DNA from: Hippasteria phrygiana
Lineage: Eukaryota > Echinodermata > Asteroidea > Valvatida > Goniasteridae
Length of the DNA stretch: 64,000 nucleotides
Reading direction: 5' to 3'
Assembly: GCA_037893225.1 (NCBI GenBank)
Contig: JAZGUH010000362.1
Span: 62,001-126,000 of the forward strand
Both the position numbers and the translations under genes were made by a program. The notes beneath the pieces were generated by a model. It was given only the letters and a program-made list of their open reading frames with translations, made no database searches and had not been told where the DNA came from. Shown here one piece after another: positions 1 through 11,420 of this stretch. Position 1 is the first letter of the stretch; each line of letters opens with the position of its first letter.

Positions 1-460
1 TTTTGTGAAATCGTGGTAAAATTTGTCCAGTGATTAACAGATGAATTTTTCCTAGAGGGAAACAGGTTTTCATACATTCCGTAAAACTGTTTTATGCTAT
101 TATTGATGGTCTCGTCTAATTTACATCACTTCCCCGATGCAAATTCCATCTTCCAAAAAAAACCGCTGGCAGTGACCTGTTCTATTCGGTTCGAATGCTA
201 GCTAAGTGAGTTACAAGAAATGTCAAATAAATTATGCAAAAGTCAAATATACTTGTTGAAGTATAAATAGGCATCGCTATGCACAATCACGTACTACGGC
301 AGCTGGTAAGCTGAGGGGTGATGTAGCGCATGAGGGATTTGGGTATTAAAGTGTCCGGCTGTGAGGGTGAGGGAGTGGACGGTTGGGGTGCAGGTGGCTT
401 GGGGACCTGAGGGTGCATGGTCAGGTTCCATGGCCAGAATACTTAACAGTGATCGGTATG
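1..460. other. AT-rich stretch, no gene seen
   Basis: No convincing coding exon, RNA gene or clear repeat boundary is seen. Short open frames here lack splice-site and compositional support. Confidence 0.4.
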
Positions 461-461
461 T

Positions 462-667
462 AAACTGGATAGCTTATTGGCCATTGCGCGCTGTACAAAT
501 CATTGAAGCCAGTAGCCGCCATATTACCACTCCCATTTTACCACTGATCTCTATGAAAGGAGAACGAGGATGAAAGTAGACTCTGTGGACAAGGTTGAAA
601 AACCTATTGTATTGGGAGTGGTACCATGGCGGATGGCGGCTTCAACTAGCAGATGAGCTATCCAGTT
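462..667. repeat. Small inverted-repeat element (MITE-like), copy A
   Basis: The ends are inverted copies of AAACTGGATAGCT, reading out to AGCTATCCAGTTT. The interior has GCCGCCATATT and its near complement GGCGGATGGCGGC. A second copy lies at about 7,020-7,212 and a fragment at about 61,723-61,775, so this is a dispersed family. It has no coding capacity and is inferred to be a non-autonomous DNA transposon. Confidence 0.6.
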
Positions 668-1139
668 TTAGTGGGTAGGAATCCAATTATGAAGGGTCGA
701 CACATTTGCGGTCTGTATAACGGGTAGACTGCAGGGCGTTGCAGACTGACCCATCCTCCATGGGCGTGGTCATTACAGCCAGAACCCCCGAAATGGGTGT
801 GGTCATACAAAATTGCCATTAACTGTTTTCAGAATTACAGCAGAAATAATGTACGCCGAAACTAGGACGAATAAAGAATACCGTACAATCACAAATTACA
901 TTGCAGCAAAAATAAACTCTATTGGTGCAAATTTGAAATTGACGTTAACAATTAAGCCAAATTGTTGAGGAACGAAATTTTAAACGTCTTTCCATCAAAC
1001 TTGTATGACACGCATGTTAAATTAATTGGGAAAATCCACCCTCCTCAGCGTTAAATCATTGTTTTTACGTTACCGGCAGTTGACGAATGTGATCAAGCCC
1101 GAACATTATTAAAGGTATTATACACGATTTGCTTTTGCT

Positions 1140-1485
1140 GTAATTTTCAGAAATAAATGGATTTAGGGGTTACTGAAACACGGACCTGTTTAAAGTTTTG
1201 TGTGCATAGATACTGGGAAAACCGTAGTCTGCGTAGAGAGAAAAACAATTATGTTCTAGTAGTCTGGTTCCCTGACCATACTTTAGACAAAACGGAGCAA
1301 TCAGGTCGGAAAACTAGAATTATCAGGTCGGGAACTAGACTATTTCCAACGAATGTTGGCCGACAATCGTTGGAAAACGATATAAATTTTCACTTTTCTT
1401 GAAAACGACAGAATTCACAGGCTGCTTGAGACTACTATTTGTACTTACAGTCTAGTTAGGTATTTCGTAATAATTCAGTCCGCCT
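1140..1485 (-). repeat. Diverged member of the TTAA-flanked repeat family
   Basis: Read on the - strand, this shares the string ATTACGAAATACCT and the following GTCTAGTAAG-type block with the TTAA-flanked elements at 24.2, 38.5 and 40.1 kb. It also carries the near-palindrome CCAACGAATGTTGG followed by CCGACAATCGTTGG. It ends beside a T-run/G-run at 1,494-1,523. Confidence 0.5.
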
Positions 1486-1493
1486 AAAAACAT

Positions 1494-1523
1494 GTTTTTT
1501 TTTTTGGGGGGGGGGGGGGGGGG
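1494..1523. repeat. T-run followed by long G homopolymer
   Basis: A poly-T run passes directly into a poly-G run of about 19. The same T-then-G layout recurs near 7,250 and 48,190. Run length in the assembly may be unreliable. Confidence 0.8.
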
Positions 1524-3895
1524 TTTGCAATTGATGTATACTACATCTAATTCATGCACTCTCCTTCAAACCTATATCTGCGGGTAAATTTGCCACAGAT
1601 CAGAAAACAAGGCGGCTTGTTTTTTTCCCCATCCAACAGTCCCATTGATATTTCAATCAGCGACTGTATACGGACAACACCTCGTCTTGAGCTCCTAGAT
1701 GTAATTCCATCCTATCACCGTCTTGCTCCAGGCGAGAGTAACATTTTCATCTCTACTTCAGCGACTGCGTGGACGCGCTGAGAGGGGATTCGAAGATTAA
1801 AGGTGTATGCTAGCTTCCTCTGCAATCTTCAAATCTCAATGAGTCATGCCGTGAAAATCATATCTTCTTGCTTCTCAGAGCAATATTTCTCCAATAGTCA
1901 TATTCAATTCTATTTTTATAATATATCTAAGATACTCGACTCAATTTTTTACGGATAGCCCGGAAGTGTGCAGTGAAGGTATATGCCGCACTGCATTGTG
2001 GGACAGTTTGCGCTAAATTTTGTACACAAAATCCCAGGCGGGCTGTTCTCATAACGGCCTGCGTACGTGCGCGTACCTTCAGTGGTTCAGACCATTGGAA
2101 ATCAATGTTCAGACCGCACAAAGCATGTTGAGCAACAGCAATGGCGTACCTGTGGTGAACAAGTTCCTACCTAAGGCTGCCTTAAGGTTGACATATCAGT
2201 AGAATCCGGTAAACGCAAATTGTGAAATACATGTACTGTCAAATCACGATGTTCTAATTTCACGTGCACAAAATTCCACATGGTTGTTCAGAGCATGCGC
2301 ACGACTGGTGAGAGCAATGAAAAAAGATCGGTATGTCTGCTGCCACCAGCGTCTCAATGAGTCAGTACTCATAGCTTTGTTGTGTACAGCTAATATCATT
2401 TTCTTCTATTATTGCTTTGGAGCATGTAATGTTCGGCTCATGTTGATGTTCATGTTAAACATATTGTTAAACTCCATTAAAACCCAAACTCCCTAGGGTG
2501 TGTGGAAAAATCATATTAAAATTGGGGGATTCAGGACGAGCCATTATTTCTTCGAAACTTTTGTTTGAAATCTTGATTTTGGTACACTTTTCCTGTCTTC
2601 CGCCTTGAAGTTCCTTCTACACACGTACTACTAAAAAAGCGCCTCTTGCATTCACCGTAGAGGACTTTTTTAAAAATAAGAACTGAACAACGCCACCTTC
2701 GTTTCACTTCCAATGAAAAAAAAACACCTTAATAGCATTAGATCACATTTGTATTTTTGTAACACCTGTACGGTAAGCGTGAAACAAGTCCATGTGAATA
2801 TCCATTGCATGTTTCCCTTGAAGCTGATGCTGTTCAATTTAATGGATTTTTTCCTACTAACGAATAAGCCAATTCGGTTTTGAAACTGCGCATGTCTGCA
2901 AAATGACTGGGTCACGGGTCATTCGGGATAACTAACGCGCGCTTATGAACGCGTAAGGTGGTCGCACAACGCGCACGTGTTAAATTCAGTCAGAATGGGC
3001 GTTTTTACGTCAGCAAATTTTGCCGAACAACCTTTGACCTGGACTACTTAATCGAGATACCGAACTGGCTTATTGTGTACATTCTATTTTGGTATCCTAA
3101 AATGATTGTTTTCTTATGGGCTACACGCGAGGATTAATATGTATTTATACTGTAGGAATTTGGAGCGTCCCGTTGTAAAACTTGTTAAATCTGTTACTTA
3201 TCGTCTGTCAATATTTTTGTTTTGTGGAATGCCTCATAGGAATGCTCATAACTTATGTAATGCTAACAAATAAGCAATTCAATTTGAAAATGTATTTCTC
3301 ATGGCGATGCACGTCAAATGCACGGATAGTGAAGCTTTAAGAACGCTACGTCTGACACAGAGGAAGGTCGCACATGCCAGCAGTATCATGCAGGGCACGT
3401 GCATCGTCACCGCGGTGGATTTCACCGGGGCGAGAGGCGCGAAACACTCGACGGGGATGAAGTCATACCCGGAGGCAAATTGGAAAAGAACGAGGCACCG
3501 CTTTGTCAAAATGTTACTCTTGGGGGGACTGCGCTACTCACGGAAGCCAGTCAGGTTGCAGGTCACAACGACTGTACATTTTCTTTGGATTTTTTTCATT
3601 AAAACCCTCCTACTATTTAAAAGGTCAAAATCAGTCAAAATTTCCTTCCACCTCCCCTGCTATACTTTTACACAGACATGATCAGATTACATGTGGTGTT
3701 GTACTATGGCAGGAGGGTCAAAAACAATCACCTTGACTGATTTTGACCCATACAACAACATGGCTCAGAATGTATGTTTGCATAGGAGGATGAACGGAAT
3801 GTGCATTAATTTCACTCTATTCACTCAATTTACCCCTAACAAAAGATGGCAACCTGGAGCCATTTGCATAGGAAATGCGACCTCTTGGCTGGGTT
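1524..3895. other. No supported gene; unique-looking AT-rich sequence
   Basis: Several short open frames occur on both strands, the longest 126 codons at 3,301-3,681, but none shows a recognisable domain or splice-consistent neighbour. A short block at about 2,486-2,530 containing GGTGTGTGGAAAA recurs at 49,960 and, reversed, at 31,040. Confidence 0.4.
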
Positions 3896-4050
3896 TTCAT
3901 ACCAACATGTTGTCATGACACCCGTGTTTAACATACGATCCGGGTTCGAATCCCACCTGGGACCGACAGGTGTATGTTTGTTTGTTTGTTGGGGGGGGGG
4001 GGGGTGTTTGTTTGTTTGTTTGTTTGTTTGTTTGTTTGTTTGTTTGTTTA
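3896..4050 (+). repeat. SINE-like element with B-box and (GTTT)n tail
   Basis: The string GGGTTCGAATCCC matches the pol III B-box/T-arm consensus. It is followed by a G-run and a (GTTT)n microsatellite up to about 4,048, as expected of a tRNA-derived SINE with a simple-repeat 3' tail. An A-box is not clear. Confidence 0.4.
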
Positions 4051-4067
4051 CGGAAGATGCCCAATAC

Positions 4068-4265
4068 AAGCCACTCTAGGTAAAGTGCTATACGGACAGA
4101 GGTGGCGGTATTGGCCAAATTTTCACCCTGACTGCTTTTCTGAGCTCTGATCTAAATAGAGGATAAATCTTCAACAGATGCCGAAGAAATTATCCCAATT
4201 TTCAGACCTATAGATCCAGGCGGGGTAACTTCCATCGTTTTGAGACCAACCCACATCCCCTTTAA
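4068..4265 (+). repeat. Dispersed repeat, family member 1 of 3
   Basis: Shares GCCACTCTAGGTAA, CAGAGGTGG, TCTTCAACAG and CCAATTTTCAGACC in the same order with 14,095-14,270 and 37,320-37,540. Function unknown; probably a non-autonomous mobile element. Confidence 0.55.
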
Positions 4266-4817
4266 TTAAACTGGCTTTTAGTCCTGTTATATCCAAGTCC
4301 TGGAGTTTTCTCCGTCGTCTTCTCGAGGATTCTTTAGTTCTAAAGATCTTTGTGTAATTAATTTAATGTACAGGCCCATATTAATCGCAGTTGTTAATTA
4401 CTGATAATGCATACCCCGTTTAAATAAAACAGCAAACAATAATTTCCCTTTGTGTGACATCACTCCAGTATATCATGAATATGTAAATTCACATTAGCTT
4501 AAAATCTAAGAGAATGACGCCTTCAGAATGTCAAACCAAAGATTAAAGGTGATGCTCAATATTGATGTACAGGTATGTGCGTTTTAAGTATTTAAGATTA
4601 CATTATATGGGACCTTTAAAGGCATCTTCAAATCTTCGTGCGATATCGAATAATCGTTATCTGGGGCAGGGCTCTTCCGTCTCGCAAGGAACGTGGACAA
4701 ATATTGCGTTCTTCCGTCATTGTCCTGTTATTCACTCTGCCTCATTGTAGCCTGGAGTACTGGAGAACAATTTTGAGAAACAGGCTGCTTTTATCCAATT
4801 TATCAAGGGACATAATA

Positions 4818-5169
4818 TTAGGCGTGCATGCATGCCGTTCTTCCTCGGTGTGTTTCAGACACAGGTGGCGTAATGACACAGTAAACCGTCGGTTGTGAAT
4901 TTCTATTCAAAGTGGACAGGAGGAATAGGACGATAGTGATTTCGACACGGGGCATCCAAAATGGCACCCTAATCTGTACAAAAACATCGCCCGACGAAGC
5001 CTCAAAGAGTACATGACTTCTGGATTTGACACTGATTATGGGCTCTGGATGTGATTCTGGTATCCTATAAATTTCATCGTTCATATAGAATATCGCAACA
5101 CCAGCGATACACGTGCAAACATTGCAAAACGAGGGACGTTCGCTACCGGACTGTGTATCGTGTGAAAGC
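4818..5169 (-). CDS. Candidate terminal exon (352 nt) of the type II-like gene
   Basis: It lies behind a CACAG acceptor, has a phase matching the 7.7-kb exon, and is open to a stop at 4,818. No family is recognised. The frame could be chance. Confidence 0.25.
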
Positions 5170-7971
5170 CTGTGATGAAATCGCAGGCATGCATCCTTTT
5201 GAGCGTCAGACACCCGGCGTCAATCATCGAAGATGTGTGTTTCCAGCGCTCGTGTGAAACGGGCTTTGGATAATAATTGGTGGGAAAAATGCAGTGGGAA
5301 ATGTTCCGGTGGTCGATCATGCGTTTCTACTGGGGTCCAAATAGATCAAATTCTAGTCTGTAAAACACGCAAACGAGACCGTACCAGTACCACCAGCGTA
5401 AATACCATGGAATGAGGGTAAAATCACCCACGTTTCGTCGGAGGATGGTCCACGGGATGGATAACCCCACCAACATTTCAAAAAAATGAGAACGAGAGTA
5501 AAAGCAGACCCTGGGGAAAAGATTGGAAAACATAAATTATTTTATTGGGATAGCGGACGTACGGCTGGTCTTCAACTTGGATAGCCGATACACTGCACGA
5601 TAGGCGACACCATGCGTTACGTATGTCGTGTCCTCGCGGAGGTATCCCATAGCAACGCATCAGAAGGATTAACCACGGCAACAATGGGCGGTGATCACGG
5701 GGGAGGTTGGGGGAGGGGGGACACGTCCCCCCAATATTTTGGAGCAGGGGACAGCTATTATGGCAGTGCCCCCTAATAATTTCCCCCATGTCATATACAT
5801 TTTATGAGTCATTGGCTTTTACATGCACCACTATGCACCAGAATACTCAAAGATCAGCACGGGGTCGCATTTATTTTCATAAAATTTCCCAGGATACTCA
5901 AGAGACACCGAGTACAAAACGCTTTTGTTGTTCATTGTGTGATTTTTTCCTCCACCCCCCGCAACCTTGACGAGAAATCGCCGCCACTGACGGTAACCGA
6001 GCACTAGATTATGACTTACGGTTAAGGAGTCCGCGGAGGGACGTTCGAAGCAATAGGGGGACCATTAGATTTGATACGCGTACGGGATACGTATGCGGCT
6101 CGAAAAAAATCGCTTATTAAATCACCATTTTGTGTGATAATTTTATCAGTTTTACATTATACATTTCAACATTTTTATATGAGATGTAAATTGCCGATAG
6201 TGTACCACATGAAATAACAACGCAAAATAGTGACTGAACAGGCGACTTTTTCGAGCCGCATACGTATCCCGTACGCGTATCAAATCTAATGGTCCTATAT
6301 CGGGCTTTGTTCCAGCACGGTTCACTCCGGAATTGCTCAAACGGCTGACCACCAAGCTAATCATCGTGTAATTAGGGGCATGTAAGACAGAATGTCGGGC
6401 GGGTGTCCGTCCATTGGGGACCGGTGTCATATACAAATATCCCACTCCCATGAATATCTGGCTCTTTACCCATGATGCACCTTAACAAAATGGTGATTTT
6501 GTAATTAACGCAAGCATTTGTCGTATCCTAAATCCCTAACCCTAACTCTATTTCCCACGCCAATCCACACCATTACCCTATAACCGTATGTCAACTTATC
6601 AAATCTTGGCTCGAATTTGGCTTTGCCCAGTTAGATCCTCAAGAAAAAGATGTAGCAAGATTTGGGCCACTTTTGCTGCATGTAAGTGAAAGTCTTCTAT
6701 TTGAACCCATCAGAGCCAGAGCCTCTTCAGTTTATTCAAGTATGCAAGGCTTCATAGTAATGGAACTGGGGAATAGCTGGAGACGAAGCCAAAGCCGAAA
6801 GCCATTTGAAAAATGGCCTTGATGTTCAACGAGTCGGTCTTTTGTGGAGTCTGTTTTTCACGCGACGCGGCATCGACTTGAAAATAAGACTGCACGACTT
6901 AACAGGAGGTCAATGTTTCTTTTGTAAAATGACAATGAAACTGCAAGCAACCGACGGTGAAAAAAAACACCAAAAATTGCACTGGTGGCATATCTCGATC
7001 GAAGACTGACCTGTTTGGTCACTGCTCATTGGTCACTGCGCGCTGTTCAAACAACTGAAGCCAGCAGCCGCCATATTTCCACTCCAATTTTACCACTGAT
7101 CTCTTCGTAAGATGAAAGTTGACCTGGGAAAAGGTTGCAATCCTATTGTATTGGGGGTGGTTAACAGATGGCGGATGGTGGCGTCAACTTGAACAGCCAA
7201 TGAGCTATCCAGAGTTTTATGCATGGAGAACAGTATTGCTCACCCAGGGTTTTTTTTTTTTTGGGGGGGGGGGGGCTCGCCATTTTTCCTTAAAAAAGTA
7301 TGGACGTGGGATTTTGTTTCAAAATGGATGCTCTGCATCAGGTTAGATTTAAACACTAACTTTTAATAGAGGCTGTCTTAAAGGGAGCATATCACCCCAA
7401 CATTATTTGTTATCCACTGTTAGAAAAGGAAGTGGAAAACTTATAATTCAAACTCCATTTTGGTATATAGTATAGTCACCTTGGAGAGTTTTAGGTATTT
7501 TCCCAACTTGTTTTCGTTGTGTTATAACCATTGTTGTCTATGGAAGGTTATTTGGAGGTTTTGGACACTGCCTGACTTCAGACTTTTTCATCGAATTTGC
7601 CCATTTGTTTTAGGTTGGCGTATTTTACCACTGTTGATTCGACAGTGTGTGCACCGCATACACGGCACTGTTTCAAGCTATAGGGCAATTATAAATTGCA
7701 CAAGTCTTGCTCTACGATTCAAGCTTACTTACCCAAGTTCTACCATCTGCACCGTGTCTCTACTAACTCCTCCGTGATCCCCCGCCGTCCCCTGGCGCAG
7801 CTCCTTCCCCGTAGAAAACGGCCTGCCCCAACTGGAAAAGAGGTGGATGCTGGCGAGCAGCAACGCAGAGGCCGGGAGAAGCAGGTATTTTTTCGGGCTC
7901 CGGCAAGAGGCCGGTCTGACCCAGGTGGTCTGCCTAGCGGCTGCCGCGAGTGAATCCTTGTGCCGACCCAT
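4818..7971 (-). CDS. Candidate two-exon gene, possible type II membrane protein
   Basis: I do not recognise this protein. Exon 1 (7,971-7,733) opens with an ATG. After a basic stretch it encodes a hydrophobic segment (YLLLPASALLLASIHLF), then a Gly/Arg-rich stem, and ends at a strong donor, GTAAGT. Exon 2 (5,169-4,818) follows an acceptor ending TCATCACAG and keeps the phase (two bases carried over, one supplied), running open to a stop. The joined frame is 591 bases, about 196 residues. The C-terminal part includes SFCNVCTC and alternating hydrophobic and charged stretches. A short N-terminus, signal anchor and stem would suit a Golgi or ER type II protein, but no catalytic domain is seen. 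The exon pairing rests only on splice signals and phase, and the 2.6-kb intron contains repeats, so this could be spurious. Confidence 0.3.
5220..6050. other. No supported gene
   Basis: Mixed-composition sequence with short overlapping open frames on both strands and no recognised domain, RNA gene or clear repeat boundary. Confidence 0.35.
6058..6297. repeat. MITE with ~45-bp terminal inverted repeats
   Basis: The left arm begins GGACCATTAGATTTGATACG and continues through GGATACGTATGCGGCTCGA. The right arm is its near-perfect reverse complement, ending CTAATGGTCC. About 150 bp of AT-rich, non-coding DNA separates the arms. This is a classic non-autonomous DNA transposon layout. Confidence 0.75.
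7020..7212. repeat. MITE-like element, copy B of the 462-667 family
   Basis: Shares the internal blocks ATTGGTCACTGCGCGCTGT, GCCGCCATATT and TGAGCTATCCAG with copy A. It is followed by a T-run/G-run at about 7,250-7,275. Confidence 0.55.
7733..7971 (-). CDS. Candidate first coding exon (239 nt) of the type II-like gene
   Basis: The ATG is at 7,971-7,969. The exon is GC-rich compared with its surroundings, has a hydrophobic core after residues RSPKK, and ends with donor GTAAGT at 7,732-7,727. This is the stronger of the two exons in the model. Confidence 0.35.
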
Positions 7972-8406
7972 CCCCGACGTTCGGTGCCCGCTGTCAGTAC
8001 CAGACGTCGTCCCGAAGAGAGAGATGCAGTTTATCTAATGAGGCAGTCACTCACCAAGTGGACTACATGATACATCTACCGTAGACTGTATGCAAGCTCG
8101 TGTCTGTACATTGTAGCCAGTGACTTTGGCTATGCAAGAGATCTGACATCAGGTTCAATCACGCTCGTTATACAGGTCATAGCACATGCACACGAGCCAT
8201 AAGCCTATAATGATTGTGCGTGCTTTTCCCTGGCGGTTCACTTTTTGCGTGGCGGGTAAATGGAAAGAAACGCGCCCCCTATCGTTGGTAGATGCCACTG
8301 GCTCCCCATACAGTCCCGATATCCCTGAAAATTTGGTCCAATTTGTTTGTCATCCCGTTCCATTTTTTTGCGAACGAGCGACAGCATAATAGTTTATATT
8401 TATTTT

Positions 8407-8456
8407 CAAAGTGAGCAAAGAAAACTGGCAGGAGCGGGATTCGAACCTGCGACCAC
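8407..8456 (-). repeat. tRNA-derived SINE, 3' part (split copy, segment 1)
   Basis: Read on the - strand this carries the T-arm/B-box GGTTCGAATCC and the tail CTGCCAGTTTTCTTTGC seen in intact copies at 25.1 and 35.1 kb. The element is interrupted here, continues at 8,621-8,640 and resumes at 11,349. Confidence 0.7.
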
Positions 8457-8620
8457 CGGTGTCACGGTCTCATTTATCCGGTGTGCCCAGTTTTCCGGAA
8501 CACTATTTAACGCAACTGAACCCCAACAAAATGCATGCGCAGTGATGTATTTGTTAGGGTTCAGTAGCGTTAATGTTCCGGAAAACTGGGCACACCGGAT
8601 AAATGAGACCGTGACGCCGG
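8457..8620. repeat. Near-perfect palindromic MITE inserted in the SINE
   Basis: The two arms are reverse complements over about 55 bp, including CACGGTCTCATTTATCCGG and TGCCCAGTTTTCCGGAAC. They are separated by a short spacer containing ATGCATGCGCAGTG. The element sits exactly inside the SINE's anticodon-arm region. Confidence 0.75.
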
Positions 8621-8640
8621 GATACCGTACCGGCGTTATA

Positions 8641-11348
8641 TACTTTCTCATCCGTGAAGCTGGTAATCATCTATAGGCCACCATACAGCTCAAAGAATCG
8701 TATAACCCCTACAATGTTCCTTGACGATTTCTCCGAATATGTCAGTGTACTCTCGGCATCCCCAAGCAAGTTGCTGATTGTTGGGGATTTTAATTTCCAC
8801 TGGGATACAGATGATTCTGCTGCTCGCCACCTCAATGATATAATTCAAAACACTAACCTGAAACAGTTTGTATGTGCTCCTACACATGTGAGTGGCCATA
8901 TATTGGACCTTGTCTTTGCACGACCCACGGACAACCTAATTGATTCAGTGGATGTTGCATGTTTTCTGACAGATCATGCTGCTTTGCATTGTGCACTGAA
9001 TCTGACTAAACCTCAACCAACTAAGAAGCATATTTCCTATCGGAAATATGGATCTCTAGACCATGACAGTTTTTCCAACGATATTAGCCAGTCAGAATTG
9101 TTTACCAACCCGTCCAATGACCTCCAAACACTCATAGATCAGTACAACTCCACACTGAAGTCTATTCTGGAAAAGCATGCTCCACTGAAAACTCGCTGTA
9201 TTACCATTAGACCAGCCAATCCATGGTATTCCCCGGAGATTGCCGATGCCAAGAGACACCGCAAGAAATTGGAGAGACGCTGGAGGAAAACCAGATCAGA
9301 ATCTGATAGAAACCAATTTAAAGCGCAACGACTCTGTGTTGTTAATATGATCAACAGTGCCAAATCATCATACTTCAAAGAAAAACTAGCCAGCTGTGGG
9401 AACCAGAGAGAGCTCTACAAAATTGTTGAATCTCTACTCCACAACAAAGGAAAAACTAAACTACCCACACACGACAATAAACAGGAATTGGCGACAACTT
9501 TTAGTGATTATTTCATAACAAAGATTCGGAACATTCGTAATAATCTTGACCGCGATCTAGATTGTATGCAGCCGTATACCACCGAGTCATCTCACTCTGA
9601 TATTACACCATTGGAAGAATTCACACCAGCTCTGGATGAGGAAATCAGGAAAATCATCAAATCATCACCATCAAAGACGTGCGATTTGGATCCGATTCCT
9701 ACCTGGCTCCTAAAGAACAATCTGAATATTTTGACTCCAGTTATCTCCAAAATTGTCAACCTGTCTCTTCAATCTTCTAAATTCCCACAGCAATTTAGAA
9801 ATGCCCTGGTGACTCCTCTGCTGAAGAAACCCACCCTCGATCCTGAAAACCTCAAGAACTTTCGTCCCGTATCCAACCTTGCATTCATATCCAAAGTAAT
9901 AGAGAAGGTTGTTTATTCCCAAATTACTGATCATCTGACTGAACACAATCTACATGAACCATTGCAATCTGCGTATAGAAAACATCATGGAACAGAGACT
10001 GCTCTTCTAAGAGTTAAGAACGATATTCTCCGGGCAGTTGACGATAAGCGTGGTGTGTTCCTTGTTCTCCTTGATCTCTCTGCAGCATTCGACACTATAG
10101 ACTATGATGTTTTATTCCACCGCCTTCAGTCCATCGGTGTTACTGGTCCAGCCCTGCAATGGATTAGATCATATATATGTCATCGAACACAGACTGTAAA
10201 CATCAATGGATCTTTATCATCTCCCATCTCACTTTCTTCTGGCGTCCCTCAAGGATCAGTATTAGGTCCCTTATTCTTCACAATATACTCCGAGCCTATA
10301 GCCGCAATTGTACGGAGGCATCAACTTCAAGTTCATTGCTATGCAGACGACACACAGATATATGGATCGTTTCATCTAGGAAACCAAGACGACGAACATT
10401 CCGTGAGACAGCGTATTGAACAATGTGTTTGTGATCTTAAGCAATGGATGACCAGGAATAAATTAAAATTTAACGACGACAAGACCGAACTTCTAATTAT
10501 CACTTCCAAACGTAGCCAGGATAAAATCCGATGCAACCAGATGCAATTTGGGACTTCTAATATTCAACGTTCTACGACTGCACGTAATCTTGGCATCATG
10601 TTTGACAGCACGATGTCAATGGAATCGCATGTCAAGAAAGTTTGCCAAACGTCATACTACCATATTAGAAACATCAACAGCATCCGCCGAATCCTGACTG
10701 ATGAGTCGGCTGCCATCCTTATCCATGCTCTCGTAACATCAAGGTTGGATAATGGCAACTCACTTCTGTTTGGAATCACCAACACTCTCATGTGCAAACT
10801 TCAACATGTTCAAAACACTGCGGCTCGTGTCTTATCCCGAACACGGAAATTTGACCACATTACTCCAGTCTTGAGAAATCTTCACTGGCTTCCAGTCAAA
10901 CAGAGGGTTGCCTTCAAAATAATCCTACTTACCTGGAAAGCCCTCAATGACAGCGCACCAACATATCTGCAGGATCTCTTCACCCAGTATTCCCCTAATC
11001 GCCACCTAAGGTCATCTGACAAACATCTTCTTGTGACACCAAGAACTAGAACATCGTATGGGGACTATGCCTTCTCAGTTACGGCGCCCACTCTATGGAA
11101 CTCTTTGCCTCAGGAAATTCGTAGCTGTCAATCTTTACATACCTTCAAATGCCTTCTTAAAACATTCCTGTTTAACTCAACTTATAATTAGATTGCTGGT
11201 TTTGTTTCAAGTATACATACATGTACATGTATATTTAATTATTTGTAGAGTTCTGGACAGTTTCTTTTCTTCAAGCGCCTCGGAATATGTCTACATAGAT
11301 AGATGGCGCTTTACAAATGCTTGTATTATTATTATTATTATTATTATT
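8641..11348 (+). mobile_element. CR1/L2-like non-LTR retrotransposon, 5'-truncated
   Basis: The element spans the C-terminal part of an endonuclease, a complete reverse transcriptase frame, a short 3' UTR and a terminal (ATT)n tail, preceded by GGCGCTTTACAAATG. The tail and lack of LTRs mark a target-primed retrotransposon. The left edge begins inside the endonuclease domain, so it is dead at the 5' end, although the remaining frame is unbroken, which suggests a fairly recent insertion. It is inserted in a tRNA-SINE whose remainder resumes at 11,349. Confidence 0.85.
8654..11191 (+). CDS. LINE endonuclease (partial)-reverse transcriptase frame, 845 codons
   Basis: The frame opens on GTG and has no own start; it is the truncated remainder of ORF2. 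Near the N-terminus are apurinic-endonuclease-like motifs: YRPP, GDFNFHWD, and LTDHAAL in place of the usual SDH-type motif. The reverse transcriptase core follows: PVSNLAFISKVIEKVV, LLDLSAAFDTID, SSGVPQGSVLGPLFF and the catalytic YADDTQIY at about residue 560. The C-terminal region has HWLPVKQRVAFKI and a TLWNSLPQEIR block typical of CR1/L2/Rex-type elements. The frame has no internal stop, so the polymerase part could still be translatable, but ORF1 and most of the endonuclease are absent. Clade assignment is from motif style only. Confidence 0.85.
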   Translation: MKLVIIYRPPYSSKNRITPTMFLDDFSEYVSVLSASPSKLLIVGDFNFHWDTDDSAARHLNDIIQNTNLKQFVCAPTHVSGHILDLVFARPTDNLIDSVDVACFLTDHAALHCALNLTKPQPTKKHISYRKYGSLDHDSFSNDISQSELFTNPSNDLQTLIDQYNSTLKSILEKHAPLKTRCITIRPANPWYSPEIADAKRHRKKLERRWRKTRSESDRNQFKAQRLCVVNMINSAKSSYFKEKLASCGNQRELYKIVESLLHNKGKTKLPTHDNKQELATTFSDYFITKIRNIRNNLDRDLDCMQPYTTESSHSDITPLEEFTPALDEEIRKIIKSSPSKTCDLDPIPTWLLKNNLNILTPVISKIVNLSLQSSKFPQQFRNALVTPLLKKPTLDPENLKNFRPVSNLAFISKVIEKVVYSQITDHLTEHNLHEPLQSAYRKHHGTETALLRVKNDILRAVDDKRGVFLVLLDLSAAFDTIDYDVLFHRLQSIGVTGPALQWIRSYICHRTQTVNINGSLSSPISLSSGVPQGSVLGPLFFTIYSEPIAAIVRRHQLQVHCYADDTQIYGSFHLGNQDDEHSVRQRIEQCVCDLKQWMTRNKLKFNDDKTELLIITSKRSQDKIRCNQMQFGTSNIQRSTTARNLGIMFDSTMSMESHVKKVCQTSYYHIRNINSIRRILTDESAAILIHALVTSRLDNGNSLLFGITNTLMCKLQHVQNTAARVLSRTRKFDHITPVLRNLHWLPVKQRVAFKIILLTWKALNDSAPTYLQDLFTQYSPNRHLRSSDKHLLVTPRTRTSYGDYAFSVTAPTLWNSLPQEIRSCQSLHTFKCLLKTFLFNSTYN

Positions 11349-11420
11349 ATACCAACTGAGCTATCTTGCCCTGTGTTGGCGATCTCCCAAATTGTCAATG
11401 TCTGCTCGGTGGGCGCTCGT
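11349..11420 (-). repeat. tRNA-derived SINE, 5' part (split copy, segment 3)
   Basis: On the - strand this has GGCAAGATAGCTCAGTTGGT, the A-box/acceptor start of the same SINE whose B-box half lies at 8,407-8,456. The LINE and a palindromic MITE lie between the halves. Confidence 0.7.

Noticed and set aside
3301..3681. 126-codon + frame
   Set aside because: No domain, no splice partner and overlapping open frames in other registers; chance frame.
6525..6560. CCCTAACCCTAA-like strings as telomeric repeats
   Set aside because: Only one or two units, not a tandem array; similar isolated strings at 21.15 and 44.17 kb.
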